This document shows positions 26,096-34,767 of a stretch of DNA of 64,000 nucleotides, in pieces. The stretch comes from Embleya hyalina (GTDB lineage Bacteria; Actinomycetota; Actinomycetes; Streptomycetales; Streptomycetaceae), in NCBI RefSeq assembly GCF_003967355.1, contig NZ_BIFH01000027.1:1-64000 (forward strand), given 5' to 3'. The notes below the pieces were generated by a model, which was not told the origin of the DNA, made no database searches, and saw only the letters and a program-made list of their open reading frames with translations. The first letter of the stretch is position 1, and each line of letters begins with the position of its first letter. The position numbers and the translations under genes were made by a program.

Positions 26096-27526
26096 TCAGA
26101 CCAGGCGGCGGATCTCGCCGCGCACCCGGTAGAACCCGCCGCGGTCGGCCGGGCTGACCGCGTCCACCACGTAGCGCGCGCCCGCGACCCGCACGTTCTT
26201 CGGGAACTGCACGTTCCAGCCGCTCTCGTAGCCCGCGGTGACCACGTGCACCCGCAGCCGGCCGTTGCCCTGGTCGACGCACTCGACCACCACGCCGGTG
26301 CCGGCCTCGGTGGTGGTGGCGACCTCGGTGGTCGGCACCACGGCCTCCATCGCGGCCACCTTGACGTCGCGCACCTGCGGCACGGTGCCGCCCTGGGCCG
26401 CCGCGATCGCCGCCTCGCTCACGTCGATGCAGGCCAGCGAGCCGTCGGTGGTGACGATGTACAACTTCTCGTCGTGGTACTGCATGGAGAAGGCCGAGCC
26501 GCACGTGGTGCCCAGCTTCCACAGCCGCTTGCCGTCCTCGGTGAAGCAGTACACCGTCGAGGAGCTGTCCCCGGCGAAGACGTACTTCCCGTTCTCGGCG
26601 GTGGCGCAGGAGAACACCGACGCGTCGCAGTCGTAGGTGGTGCGGATGGCGCCGTCGGACTTGGCGATCCGGTGCACCTTGTTGCCGCTGGTGCCCGCGT
26701 ACACGTCGTCGCGCTCCTGCCAGCCGAAGAGCACCCCGCCCTTGGTCCTGGTGGTCCACAACTCCTTGCCGTCGCCGGCCGCGAACGCCTGCACCCCGGC
26801 GCTGTGTCCGTGGTAGATCGCGTTCTCGTCGCAGCGCACCATCCATGCGCCGGTGCCGTTGGTGGCCGCCGCCCAGAGCGACTCGTCCTCGTGGTCGATC
26901 GTGGTGCAGCCGCCGTTGGAGTCGGACACGCCGAGCACGCCGTCGTGGATGTCCAGCCAGTAGATGTCGATGTTGTCGGTGATCTCGTAGGCCACGCGCG
27001 GGGCCTTGCCGCCGACGTCGTACACGTTGCCGTTGTCGCACCCGGCGTAGATCCACGAGTCGTCCGCGACGATGCACTTGACGCCGTCGGGCAGTTGGTA
27101 GCGGCCGGTGACCTCGCCGGCGTGGTCGAGGAACCAGACGTCGCCGCGCTGGTTGCCGACCAGGACCCGCTCGGAGTCGACGAAGATGCCGAACGCGGAG
27201 GAGCCGGTGCGGTAGCGCCACAACACCGGTGCCGAGTTGCGGGCCGTGCTGGGCCGGGAGACGATCTCGCGGCGGGTGATCGCCCTGGGCTTGCGCACTC
27301 CCTGGACGGCCGGCTCGTAGCCCTTGCGCAGCTTCGCGGCGACCTTCTTCTTGCCGTCCGCCTCGGCCTTTTGCGGCGTCGCGTGGGTGGTCGTCCCGGT
27401 CTGGCCCTTGGCCCCGATCCGCCCGTACGTGACCGTGACGTCGCAGCCGTCGACGACCACTTCGTAGTACTTGTGCGCGCCGTCGCCTTCCTCGGACAGC
27501 TCAAGGTAGGTACGGGTCTCGGGCAT
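26096..27526 (-). CDS. WGR domain protein with beta-propeller-like repeats
   Basis: This 476-residue cytoplasmic protein begins with a WGR domain (about 5-80: YLELSEEGDGAHKYYEVVVDG, then VTVTYGRIGAKGQTG), a module otherwise seen in PARPs and in MolR-type regulators that binds nucleic acid. The rest is a series of PQQ/WD-like blades (for example DVWFLDHAGEVTGRY, NVYDVGGKAPRVAYEI, KVHRIAKSDGAIRTTY, STVYCFTEDGKRLWKLG) forming a probable seven-bladed propeller, then a short beta-rich C-terminal domain. The ATG at 27526 has AGGAG upstream. No catalytic residues stand out. The architecture suggests a sensing or scaffolding protein. It converges with the MprF-like gene. Confidence 0.8.
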   Translation of the reverse strand: MPETRTYLELSEEGDGAHKYYEVVVDGCDVTVTYGRIGAKGQTGTTTHATPQKAEADGKKKVAAKLRKGYEPAVQGVRKPRAITRREIVSRPSTARNSAPVLWRYRTGSSAFGIFVDSERVLVGNQRGDVWFLDHAGEVTGRYQLPDGVKCIVADDSWIYAGCDNGNVYDVGGKAPRVAYEITDNIDIYWLDIHDGVLGVSDSNGGCTTIDHEDESLWAAATNGTGAWMVRCDENAIYHGHSAGVQAFAAGDGKELWTTRTKGGVLFGWQERDDVYAGTSGNKVHRIAKSDGAIRTTYDCDASVFSCATAENGKYVFAGDSSSTVYCFTEDGKRLWKLGTTCGSAFSMQYHDEKLYIVTTDGSLACIDVSEAAIAAAQGGTVPQVRDVKVAAMEAVVPTTEVATTTEAGTGVVVECVDQGNGRLRVHVVTAGYESGWNVQFPKNVRVAGARYVVDAVSPADRGGFYRVRGEIRRLV

Positions 27527-27953
27527 GACGACTCCTGGCTCCGCTGAGTGGTTGGGGGATGCCGAACATCCACGACGGGGCGGGAAAACCGTGCCGTTGC
27601 AAGGGGGCTGATGCCCCGTCATCCCCGGTGGCGACGACTCGAACACTACTCACGTCGGCCGACAGCATGGGGGCGGCCGGGCGGTTGCCCGGGCGCGGCG
27701 TCCATTCCCCCGGCCGGGTGGGCCCGTTCACCCGGCCGGCGCATCTCGGGACCGACGGTTTCGTTGTCGGGCAAAGTGCCCCGACGTACTCCCGACCCCT
27801 ACTCCGCCGGGAGGATCACCGGGGCCGCGGCCCCTCCCCGTGGACGACGTTTCAGCGTCGGGCGCGGGGTTAATCTCCACTCGTCCCGATCACCGGTCGC
27901 CGGTTCGACCCCAGTACGGTCGGCCGAAGACCCCGCTTGCCCGAGGAGTCCAT
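27527..27953. other. Divergent intergenic region
   Basis: This 427-bp gap lies between the WGR gene (minus) and the metallo-hydrolase gene (plus). It must contain both promoters, but I cannot place them with confidence. It includes a self-complementary GGGGCCGCGGCCCC at 27821-27834. The open frames in it have unconvincing composition. Confidence 0.4.
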
Positions 27954-29138
27954 GTGGCCGGGCACGTCTTCACGTCATTGGCTCCCGTGGCGTTCGGCGC
28001 CAGACCCGCCGGCAAGCGCCTGGAGCGGGTCCGCAGATCGCCGCACTTCCGCGACGGCTCGTTCCGAAATCCCGTGCCGACGCGCCGTGGCAGTCCGGGC
28101 GCGCTCGGCAAGATGATGCGCGCGCAGCGGGCCGCGTCCGGACTGCGTCGACCGGCGGGGGCGATTCCCCTGGTCACCGCGTCGGCGGCGGACTTCGCGA
28201 AGGCGCCGGCGACCGGGCTGCGGGCGTCCTGGCTCGGGCACGCGACCGTGTTCGTGGAGATGGACGGTGTGCGCGTCCTGTTCGACCCGGTGTGGAGCAC
28301 CCGATGTTCGCCGTCGGCGGCGTTCGGCCCGGCCCGGCTGCACGCGGTGCCGGTGCGCTTCGCCGATCTGCCCGACCCCGACGTCGTGGTCGTCTCGCAC
28401 GACCACTACGACCATCTGGATCTGGCCACCATCGTGGCGCTGGCCCGGCGTGAGCGGGTGCTGTTCGTGGTGCCGTTGGGCATCGGCGCGCATCTGGAGC
28501 GATGGGGCGTCGCCGAGGACCGGATCACCGAGTTGGACTGGCACGAGTCGGGCGAGGTCGCCGGGCTCACCTTCACCGCGACGCCCGCGCGGCACTACTG
28601 CAATCGCGGCGCGCGGGTGCTCGGCACCGTGTTGTGGGCGTCGTGGGTGGTCGCCGGGCCCCGCCACCGGGTGTTCCACAGCGGGGACAGCGGCTACTTC
28701 CCGGGTTTCGCCGACATCGGCCGCGAGCACGGGCCGTTCGACCTGACCATGATCCAGGCCGGGGCGTACGCGGAGGCGTGGCCCGAGGTGCACCTGCACC
28801 CGGAGGGCGCGGTGCGGGCGCACGCGGATCTGGGCGGCGGGCTGATGTTGCCCATCCACTGGGGCACGTTCGATCTGGCGCCGCACGCGTGGGAGGAGCC
28901 GGCCGAGCGGTCGGTGGCGGCGGCTCGGGCGCTGGGCACCGGTCTGGTGATCCCTCGGCCCGGCGCGCTGTTCGAACCGGCCCTGGTGGACGGGGCCGAG
29001 GTGGAGCCGTGGTGGCGCGAGGTGTCGGCGGCGCCGGAGCGCTGGGCGCCGACGACGGCGGCCGAACCGGCGGCGGTGGAGCCGGTCGGGCTGGTGATTC
29101 CGGCGGTGTCGAGCGGATCCGCGGTGTCGGCGGGCTGA
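27954..29138 (+). CDS. Metallo-beta-lactamase-fold hydrolase (UlaG/NAPE-PLD-like)
   Basis: This 394-residue hydrolase has a complete binuclear metal site: HDHYDHLD (about 149-156), a further His in ARHYCNRG, Asp in FHSGDSGYF and His in LPIHWGTFDLAPHAW. The arrangement is that of the lactamase_B_2 group containing UlaG and N-acyl-phosphatidylethanolamine phospholipase D, which hydrolyse lactone or phosphodiester bonds. The GTG at 27954 has GAGGAG 6 bp upstream. The basic N-terminal 60 residues precede the fold and are typical for membrane-peripheral members. The C-terminal 40 residues are Ala/Pro-rich and disordered. The substrate is unknown. Confidence 0.85.
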   Translation: MAGHVFTSLAPVAFGARPAGKRLERVRRSPHFRDGSFRNPVPTRRGSPGALGKMMRAQRAASGLRRPAGAIPLVTASAADFAKAPATGLRASWLGHATVFVEMDGVRVLFDPVWSTRCSPSAAFGPARLHAVPVRFADLPDPDVVVVSHDHYDHLDLATIVALARRERVLFVVPLGIGAHLERWGVAEDRITELDWHESGEVAGLTFTATPARHYCNRGARVLGTVLWASWVVAGPRHRVFHSGDSGYFPGFADIGREHGPFDLTMIQAGAYAEAWPEVHLHPEGAVRAHADLGGGLMLPIHWGTFDLAPHAWEEPAERSVAAARALGTGLVIPRPGALFEPALVDGAEVEPWWREVSAAPERWAPTTAAEPAAVEPVGLVIPAVSSGSAVSAG

Positions 29139-29157
29139 GGCGCGGAGCGGGGTACAC

Positions 29158-29180
29158 CCGCCGGCCGGGACGGCCGGCGG
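29158..29180. terminator. Hairpin between convergent genes
   Basis: A 9-bp perfect GC-only stem (CCGCCGGCC with GGCCGGCGG) around a 5-base loop lies in the 46-bp gap between convergent stops. It is probably bidirectional. Confidence 0.6.
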
Positions 29181-29184
29181 TGGG

Positions 29185-30114
29185 TCAGGGCGCGGACGGG
29201 GCGGATGTCCTCCAGGCGTCGGCCCGGACGCCGCGCGGGAGGACCATGACGGGGGTGCGGGCGTTGCGGACGATCTTGTGCGAGACGTCGCCGACGAACA
29301 CCCGCTTGACCGGACCGACCGTGCCGGACGCGCAGATCAGCAGGTCGTCGGCCCAGGTGACGGCGTCGAGCGCGGCACGTACGTCGTCGCCCTCGACCGT
29401 CTCGCCGTCGACCACCCCGTCGAGGTCGGCGATCGCCGCCGCGAGGTCCTGCCGGGCCTGCTCGCGCACGGAGCGCATCACCTGCTGCTCGGCCGCCTGG
29501 TGCTGCCTGCCCGAGTAGAGCCGGACCGGTCGCAACACCAGTGTGAGCAGCCGCGCGTCGGCGTCCAGGAGCCGGGCGAACGCGACGCCGCAGGCCGCGA
29601 CCTGGGCCGACTGCGCGGCGCGCTGGTAGGCGATCGTGCAGCGGGCGACGCGCGGCGGCGGATGTTCGGCGAAGCCGCGCGGCGCCAGCACCACCGGCAC
29701 CGGCGAGCCGTGCAGGAGTTGGTCGGCGGTGCTGCCGAGCGCGACCCGCCCGGCCCGGCCGCCCGGTGCCGGACCGATCACCACGAGCGCGGCGTCGTGC
29801 TCCTCGGCGATCCGGGCCAGTCCCCGGCCGCTGCCCCGGTTGTCGCCGATCGCGCGCTCCACCGGCAGGTCCGGGTCCCGCTCCCGCAGTTGCCGCTCCG
29901 CGTCGTCGAGCAGCCGATCGGTCTGCTCGCGCAGGAACGCGCGCCACTCCGCGTCCACCGCGCCGACCCCGGCGCCGGGCTGGGCGGGCGGGCGGATGTG
30001 CGCGAGCACCACGCGGGCACCCGCCTGGCGGGCGAGCAGCGCGCCCAGCGCGAGCGCGTCCTGTCCGCGCGGTTCGGGCCGACAGCCCACCACGATCCGC
30101 ATGTCCGCGCTCAC
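29185..30114 (-). CDS. Tandem universal stress protein
   Basis: This 309-residue protein has two Usp domains. The first (about 1-150) contains RIVVGCRPEPRGQDALALGALLA and the ATP-binding motif VVIGPAPGGRAGRVALGSTADQLLHGSPVPVVLAP. The second (about 160-309) ends in LLICASGTVGPVKRVFVGDVSHKIVRNARTPVMVLP. The G-2x-G-9x-G-S pattern indicates that the first domain binds ATP. The GTG at 30114 overlaps the permease stop (GTGA), so its translation is coupled to that of the amino-acid permease. An ATG at 30102 is the alternative start. Usp domains fused to or encoded with APC permeases are a recurring arrangement and suggest control of transport by energy status. Confidence 0.85.
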   Translation of the reverse strand: MSADMRIVVGCRPEPRGQDALALGALLARQAGARVVLAHIRPPAQPGAGVGAVDAEWRAFLREQTDRLLDDAERQLRERDPDLPVERAIGDNRGSGRGLARIAEEHDAALVVIGPAPGGRAGRVALGSTADQLLHGSPVPVVLAPRGFAEHPPPRVARCTIAYQRAAQSAQVAACGVAFARLLDADARLLTLVLRPVRLYSGRQHQAAEQQVMRSVREQARQDLAAAIADLDGVVDGETVEGDDVRAALDAVTWADDLLICASGTVGPVKRVFVGDVSHKIVRNARTPVMVLPRGVRADAWRTSAPSAP

Positions 30115-31565
30115 CGGTCCGCCTCGGCGCCGGCTTCGGCGCGCCAGCGCGAGTGGCGGTAGCCGTACAGGAAGTAGATCGCCACGCCGGCCGCCATCCA
30201 GACCAGGAAGACCTGCCAGGTGGTCCCGGAGAGCCGGGCCATCAGGTAGATGCAAAAGCCCACGCCCAGGAGCGGGGTGATCGGGAAGAACGGCGAGGTG
30301 AAGCCGCGCGGCAGGTCGGGGCGGGTGCGGCGGAGCACGATCACCCCGATGTTGACCAGGGTGAAGGCGAACAGGGTGCCGATGCTGGTCGCCTCGGTGA
30401 GTTGGCCGAGCGGGACCAGGGCGGCCAGCAGGGCCACCCACGCGCCGGTGATCAGCGTGTTGGCCACCGGGCTCTGGGTGCGGCTGTCGACCTTGGCGAA
30501 GATCGGCGGGATCAGGCCGTCGCGCGCCATCGCGAACAGGATCCGGGTCTGTCCGTACAGCACGGTGAGCACGACGCTGGCGATCGAGATGATCGCCCCG
30601 GCGGACAGGATGGTCGACGCCCACGAGCCGCCGGTGACGTCGGTGACGATCTGCGCCAGGGTCGCCTCGCTGCCCTTGAACTCCTCCCAGGGCATGGCAC
30701 CGAGCGCGGCGAGGGCGACCGCGACGTAGACGACGGTGACGATGGCGAGCGAGATCAGGATCGCGAGCGGCAGGTCCCGGCGCGGGTTCTTGGCCTCCTC
30801 GCCGGCGGTGGAGGCGGCGTCGAAGCCGATGTAGGAGAAGAACACCTGGGACGCGCCGGCGCTGATCCCGGCCGCGCCCAGCGGCGCGAACGGGGTCAGG
30901 TTGCCGTGCTCGAACGCGGTGAACGCGATGGCGCAGAAGAACGCCAGGGTGAGCAGCTTGATGAAGACCATGATCGTGTTGGCCACGGCGCTCTCCGACA
31001 CCCCGCGCACCAGCAGGATCACCGCGAGCAGCACGACGATGACCGCGGGCACGTTGAACGTGCCGCCGTCGCCGGGGGGTTGGCTGATCGCGTCGGGCAG
31101 GCTCACCCCGAAGGCGGAGTCGAGCAGTTCGTTGACGTACTGCCCCCAGCCGACCGCGACGGCGGAGATGGACACGCCGTACTCCAGGAGCAGGCACCAC
31201 CCGCACACCCACGCGATGCCCTCGCCGAGCGTGGCGTACGCGTAGGAGTAGGACGAGCCGGACACCGGGATGGTCCCGGCCAGTTCGGCGTAGGACAGCG
31301 CCGAGAACAGGGCGGTGATCGCGGCGAGCACGAACGAGATCACCACCGCCGGGCCGGCCTTGGGCACCGCCTCGGCCAGGATCACGAAGATCCCGGTGCC
31401 CAGGGTCGCGCCGACGCTGAAGAAGGTCAGTTCGAGCAGCCCCATGGAGCGCCGCAGGCCGCCCTCCTCCCCCTCGCCGCCGCCGCTCTCCGCGAGGATG
31501 GCGTCCACGGGCTTCGTCCGCAGCACGCCCGAGCGCGACCCGGGTGCGACATGACTGGCGGGCAA
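30111..31565 (-). CDS. APC-family amino acid permease (CAT-like)
   Basis: This 484-residue inner-membrane transporter has about 12 helices. The first contains the unwound substrate-binding GxG motif (FSVGATLGTGIFVILAEA), and the rest follow the cationic amino acid transporter pattern (VFFSYIGFDAASTAGEEAKNPRRDLP, then YGQTRILFAMARDGLIP). The N-terminal LRTKPVDAIL segment is typical of this branch, so translation must begin before it. A TTG at 31565 has GGGAGG 8 bp upstream and is the best start. A GTG at 31526 is possible but has no ribosome-binding site. It is coupled to the downstream Usp gene. The substrate is probably a cationic or neutral amino acid. Confidence 0.85.
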   Translation of the reverse strand: MPASHVAPGSRSGVLRTKPVDAILAESGGGEGEEGGLRRSMGLLELTFFSVGATLGTGIFVILAEAVPKAGPAVVISFVLAAITALFSALSYAELAGTIPVSGSSYSYAYATLGEGIAWVCGWCLLLEYGVSISAVAVGWGQYVNELLDSAFGVSLPDAISQPPGDGGTFNVPAVIVVLLAVILLVRGVSESAVANTIMVFIKLLTLAFFCAIAFTAFEHGNLTPFAPLGAAGISAGASQVFFSYIGFDAASTAGEEAKNPRRDLPLAILISLAIVTVVYVAVALAALGAMPWEEFKGSEATLAQIVTDVTGGSWASTILSAGAIISIASVVLTVLYGQTRILFAMARDGLIPPIFAKVDSRTQSPVANTLITGAWVALLAALVPLGQLTEATSIGTLFAFTLVNIGVIVLRRTRPDLPRGFTSPFFPITPLLGVGFCIYLMARLSGTTWQVFLVWMAAGVAIYFLYGYRHSRWRAEAGAEADR

Positions 31566-31702
31566 ATCCGGCCTCCCTGGAAAAACACGGTCCGAGAAGG
31601 GAGGGGTGCCCCGACACGGGGCGCTCGAACGGCCTTTCAGCCATTCGGCCCGGGTGGCGCCGGCGTCGATCGGCGGAGCGGTCGTCGCCGCGGTTCGTCC
31701 GG

Positions 31703-32689
31703 CTACCCGTGTCGGGCGGGCCCGACGCCGCGGAAGCCGGCGCGGTAGTCCCTGGGGGCCACGCCGAGTCGGCGGGTGAAGTGTTGGCGCAGGGTCAGGG
31801 GGGAGCCGAAGCCGCAGTGGCGGGCGATGGCGGCGATCGAGAGGTCGCCGATCTCCAGGAGGCGCTGGGCGGCCAGGACCCGCTGGGTGCACAACCATTG
31901 CAGCGGCGAGGTACCGGTGCCGCGGACGAAGTGGCGGGCGAAGCTGCGTTCGGACATCCCGGCCAACGCGGCGAGTTCGGTCACCGTCCAGGGGTGGCCC
32001 AGGTCGTCGAGCACCCGCCCGCGCAGCCGGTCGAGCGCGTCGCCCGGGTCGGCGGGGGCGGCCGGCACCGGGTTGTCGATGAACTGGGCCTGGCCGCCGG
32101 AGCGAAACGGCGCGGTCACCATCGTGCGGGCGATCTCGGCGGCGGCGGCCGCGCCGTGGTCGAGGCGGACCAGGTGCAGGCACAGGTCGATGCCGGCCGC
32201 GGAGCCGGCCGAGGTCCAGATCGAACCGTCGCCGACGAACAGCACGTTGGCGTCCACCGCGACCTCCGGGTGGCGTCGGGCCAGCTCCTCGGTGTCCATC
32301 CAGTGCGCCGTCGCCCGTCGCCCGTCGAGGAGGCCGGCGGCGGCCAGGACGAAGGCGCCCGAACACAGCGAGGCGATGGTGGCGCCGCGGGCGTGCGCGG
32401 CGCGCAGGACGGCCAGGACGTCCTCGGGGAATTCCTCGCGGCGCGGCGCGGTCCGGTGTTCGTTGCCCGGGACGACGACGAGGTCGCAGTCGGCCAGGCC
32501 GTCGAGGTCGTGATCGGGGACGCAGACCACTCCCGCGCCCAGCCGGACCCCCGCTCGGCCCGGCCCGCACACGCGCACCTCGAAGGGCGGCACACCCCGG
32601 TCGGTACGGTCGACGCCCCAGACCTCGAAGGCCACCGCGTACTCGAACACTCGAACCGGGTCGAACAGCACGATCCCCACGCGACGCAT
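31703..32689 (-). CDS. GlxA-family AraC regulator with DJ-1/PfpI domain
   Basis: This 328-residue regulator has a DJ-1/PfpI domain (about 1-180), with the nucleophile-elbow-like Cys in ASLCSGAFVLAAAGLLDGRRATAHW, joined to an AraC DNA-binding domain (about 215-315, with the two helix-turn-helix units WTVTELAALAGMSERSFARHF and LSIAAIARHCGFGSPLTLRQHF). GlxA-type regulators are abundant in streptomycetes and control development, secondary metabolism and arginine or NAD-linked genes. The DJ-1 part probably senses a small molecule rather than acting catalytically. Upstream is a 556-bp gene-free region holding DnaA-box-like sites. The next gene downstream is the permease. Confidence 0.9.
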   Translation of the reverse strand: MRRVGIVLFDPVRVFEYAVAFEVWGVDRTDRGVPPFEVRVCGPGRAGVRLGAGVVCVPDHDLDGLADCDLVVVPGNEHRTAPRREEFPEDVLAVLRAAHARGATIASLCSGAFVLAAAGLLDGRRATAHWMDTEELARRHPEVAVDANVLFVGDGSIWTSAGSAAGIDLCLHLVRLDHGAAAAAEIARTMVTAPFRSGGQAQFIDNPVPAAPADPGDALDRLRGRVLDDLGHPWTVTELAALAGMSERSFARHFVRGTGTSPLQWLCTQRVLAAQRLLEIGDLSIAAIARHCGFGSPLTLRQHFTRRLGVAPRDYRAGFRGVGPARHG

Positions 32690-33245
32690 GGCGGCAACCT
32701 ATCCCTCACGAAGGTGCGGAGGGTGTGCGCGCCGGCCCGGTGCGACCCGCGATCCGGGGGTGGATCACGGTCTCGGCCGCGGCCGGCGCGGAGATGCGGG
32801 GAACGGCCGCACCTCGGTCCGCGACGGTGTGTGTTCGCGAACCCATCCCCTGTGGAGCGCTCTCCTCCAACGACCCCGTGCTCGATGGAGGGAGCGAGCC
32901 GATCGGCGTCCTCACCCCGGAACGCACCTGCGGTCGGGAGGTGAGCGGGGGGCCTCCGGCTCGCCTCCGATCCTGACCGGTGCGGCGGAGCCGGGGTGAG
33001 TGGCGGAAATGCCAACCATGAATGTATTCCTGCCAAGGCCTGTGGACACGAGCGATCACCGATCCGCCAGCCCACCGACAGATCGGGATCCCATCTGTGC
33101 ATAAGTTATCCACAGGCTGTGGAAACATGTGGGGGATGCCGCGCGGCTCCTGTGGACAACGACAGGACCGCGACGGGACCGCACCCCGCCGCGCGGGAGT
33201 CCCATGGTGGGCCGGGGCGCCGCCGCCGGCCCCGGTGACACGCCG
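32690..33245. other. Gene-free region containing DnaA-box cluster
   Basis: No convincing gene lies in these 556 bp. The half nearest the GlxA gene should carry its promoter. The part from 33010 to 33165 is relatively AT-rich for this genome and contains four DnaA-box-like sequences, listed separately. Confidence 0.6.
33041..33159. promoter_or_regulatory. Cluster of four DnaA-box-like sequences
   Basis: Four 9-mers match the DnaA box in 119 bp. They are GTGTCCACA (complement of 33041-33049), TTATCCACA (33106-33114, the E. coli consensus), GTTTCCACA (complement of 33118-33126) and TTGTCCACA (complement of 33151-33159, the preferred Streptomyces box). A fifth, CTGTCCACA, is at 33589-33597 inside the next gene. 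No dnaA, dnaN or other replication gene is in the window, so this is not the usual chromosomal origin context. A DnaA titration or regulatory site is more likely. Confidence 0.6.
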
Positions 33246-33791
33246 TCAGACGCCCATCCGCGCGGGCACCTCGTCCGGCCCGAGCCTGCGCATCTCGGCG
33301 AACCCGTCGCCGGTGGAGTAGCTGTCCTCGCACACCACGAGCGCCTGCTCGTCGAAGGCCCACACGATCGCCATGCGGCTCTCGTACAGGTAGAACGCGT
33401 CGACGTCCGGCACGGACCGACCCATCCCGACCAGGATCCGGCCCGGGTAGGCGATCCGCAGGATCCCCTCGGTGACCACGGTGTCGCGATCCACCGTCAA
33501 CCGGTCGATGTGGTGGGCGAGTCGGCCGCAGTCGTTCTCGACCACGGCACGATAGAACTCGCGGACCTCGGCGTGACTCTTGGGGGCCCTGTCCACAGGT
33601 GACGCGCCCCACTGGTGGTAACACGCGTTCGGCGCGACGGTCGCCATCAGCGCGTCGAGATCGCCCTCGTGCTCGGCGTGCATGTGCGCGACCAACGTGG
33701 TCAGGATCGCGCGGCGGCGCGGATCACTCTCCTCGGCCAGTCGTTTCTCGGCGAGTTCCCAGGTCCGTCGCGCGTCGATCAGCCCCGTCAT
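33246..33791 (-). CDS. NTF2-like (SnoaL-type) protein
   Basis: This 181-residue protein has the cone-shaped NTF2 fold: an N-terminal helix, then HMHAEHEGDLDALMATVAPNACYHQWG, FYRAVVENDCGRLAHHIDRLTVD, and C-terminal strands (VDAFYLYESRMAIVWAFDEQALVVCED). The superfamily includes polyketide cyclases, ketosteroid isomerases and dehydratases. Catalytic residues cannot be assigned with certainty, though Asp and His in the cavity positions are present. The ATG at 33791 lies 145 bp from the divergent SDR gene. The neighbouring SDR and the steroid-type beta-oxidation operon make a role in steroid or polycyclic catabolism plausible. Confidence 0.75.
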   Translation of the reverse strand: MTGLIDARRTWELAEKRLAEESDPRRRAILTTLVAHMHAEHEGDLDALMATVAPNACYHQWGASPVDRAPKSHAEVREFYRAVVENDCGRLAHHIDRLTVDRDTVVTEGILRIAYPGRILVGMGRSVPDVDAFYLYESRMAIVWAFDEQALVVCEDSYSTGDGFAEMRRLGPDEVPARMGV

Positions 33792-33848
33792 GTGCGTGCC
33801 TTCCGCCGGTCGTCGATTCGCCCGACACCTTGCCCCGAAGTAGTTGAC

Positions 33849-33869
33849 TGTGCAATACAAATCTGCACA
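33849..33869. promoter_or_regulatory. Palindrome in divergent promoter
   Basis: A perfect inverted repeat TGTGCA (33849-33854), 9 bp, TGCACA (33864-33869) lies in the 145-bp gap between the NTF2-like and SDR genes. Its half-site spacing of 15 bp centre to centre and its position make it a candidate operator for both promoters. Confidence 0.4.
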
Positions 33870-33936
33870 CACGTGTCGCATCGACGGGCACGCACGGAGG
33901 ACGAGCCACCGAGGTGGCGGACGGGACGGGTGGCCG

Positions 33937-34722
33937 ATGAGCGGCGAAACGAGCGAAGTACGGGACGCGAACGCGATGTTCGACCTGAGCGGTCGGGTGG
34001 CGATCGTCACGGGGGGCAGTCGGGGGATCGGGCGGGCCATCGCGCACGCCTATGCCGCGGCGGGCGCCTCGGTGGTGATCGCCAGCCGCAAGGCGGACGC
34101 CTGCGAGGCGGTGGCGAAGGAGATCACCGACGCCGGCGGCCGGGCGCTCGCGGTGGCCACACACTGCGGGGAACTGGAGCGGTTGGCCGCCCTGGTGGAC
34201 ACGACCGTCGCGCACTTCGGCGGCATCGACATCGTGGTCAACAACGCGGCCAACGAACTCGCCCAGCCCCTCGGCGCGATCACCCCGCAGGCGTGGGACA
34301 AGTCGTTCTCGGTCAATCTGCGCGGACCGGTGTTCCTGGTCCAGTACGCGCTGCCGCACCTGATCGCGTCCGGGCGCGGGTCGGTGGTCAACGTGGTCAG
34401 CGCGGCCGTGTTCACCCGCGCCGAGGGCAAGGGCCTGTACGCCGCGGGCAAGGCCGGCCTCGTCGCGTTCACCCGCACCATGGCGGGCGAGTTGGCCGAG
34501 CACGGCATCCGGGTCAACGCGATGGCCCCGGGCGCGGTGGAGACCGACATGGTCCGCAAGACCGGCCCGGAGACGATGGCCCGGATGCGCGGCGCGGCAC
34601 CGCTGAACCGGATCGCCGCGCCGGAGGAGATGACCGGCCTGGCCCTGCTGCTCGCGTCCGACGCGGGCAGCTTCATGACCGGACAGATCGTCAGCATCGA
34701 CGGCGGGCTGACCGTGCACTGA
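33937..34722 (+). CDS. SDR-family NAD(P)-dependent oxidoreductase
   Basis: This 261-residue classical short-chain dehydrogenase has the cofactor motif TGGSRGIG (25-32), NNAANE (102-107, NNAG variant), and the catalytic Ser155, Tyr168 and Lys172 (YAAGK). The C-terminal motif ETDMVRK and DGGLTVH end are standard. It interconverts an alcohol and a ketone, as in 3-oxoacyl-ACP/CoA or hydroxysteroid reductases. The ATG at 33937 adds about 13 residues before the fold. The ATG at 33976 is possible. It is divergent from the NTF2-like gene and lies before the steroid-type operon, which hints at an alcohol dehydrogenase step in that pathway. Confidence 0.88.
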   Translation: MSGETSEVRDANAMFDLSGRVAIVTGGSRGIGRAIAHAYAAAGASVVIASRKADACEAVAKEITDAGGRALAVATHCGELERLAALVDTTVAHFGGIDIVVNNAANELAQPLGAITPQAWDKSFSVNLRGPVFLVQYALPHLIASGRGSVVNVVSAAVFTRAEGKGLYAAGKAGLVAFTRTMAGELAEHGIRVNAMAPGAVETDMVRKTGPETMARMRGAAPLNRIAAPEEMTGLALLLASDAGSFMTGQIVSIDGGLTVH

Positions 34723-34767
34723 GCCGCCCGCCGCCCCGGGCCGCGAAGTGCCGGCGACGCGGCGTCG

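Noticed and set aside
33041-33159. Chromosomal replication origin
   Set aside because: DnaA boxes are present but too few, and no dnaA, dnaN, rpmH or parAB genes flank the site.
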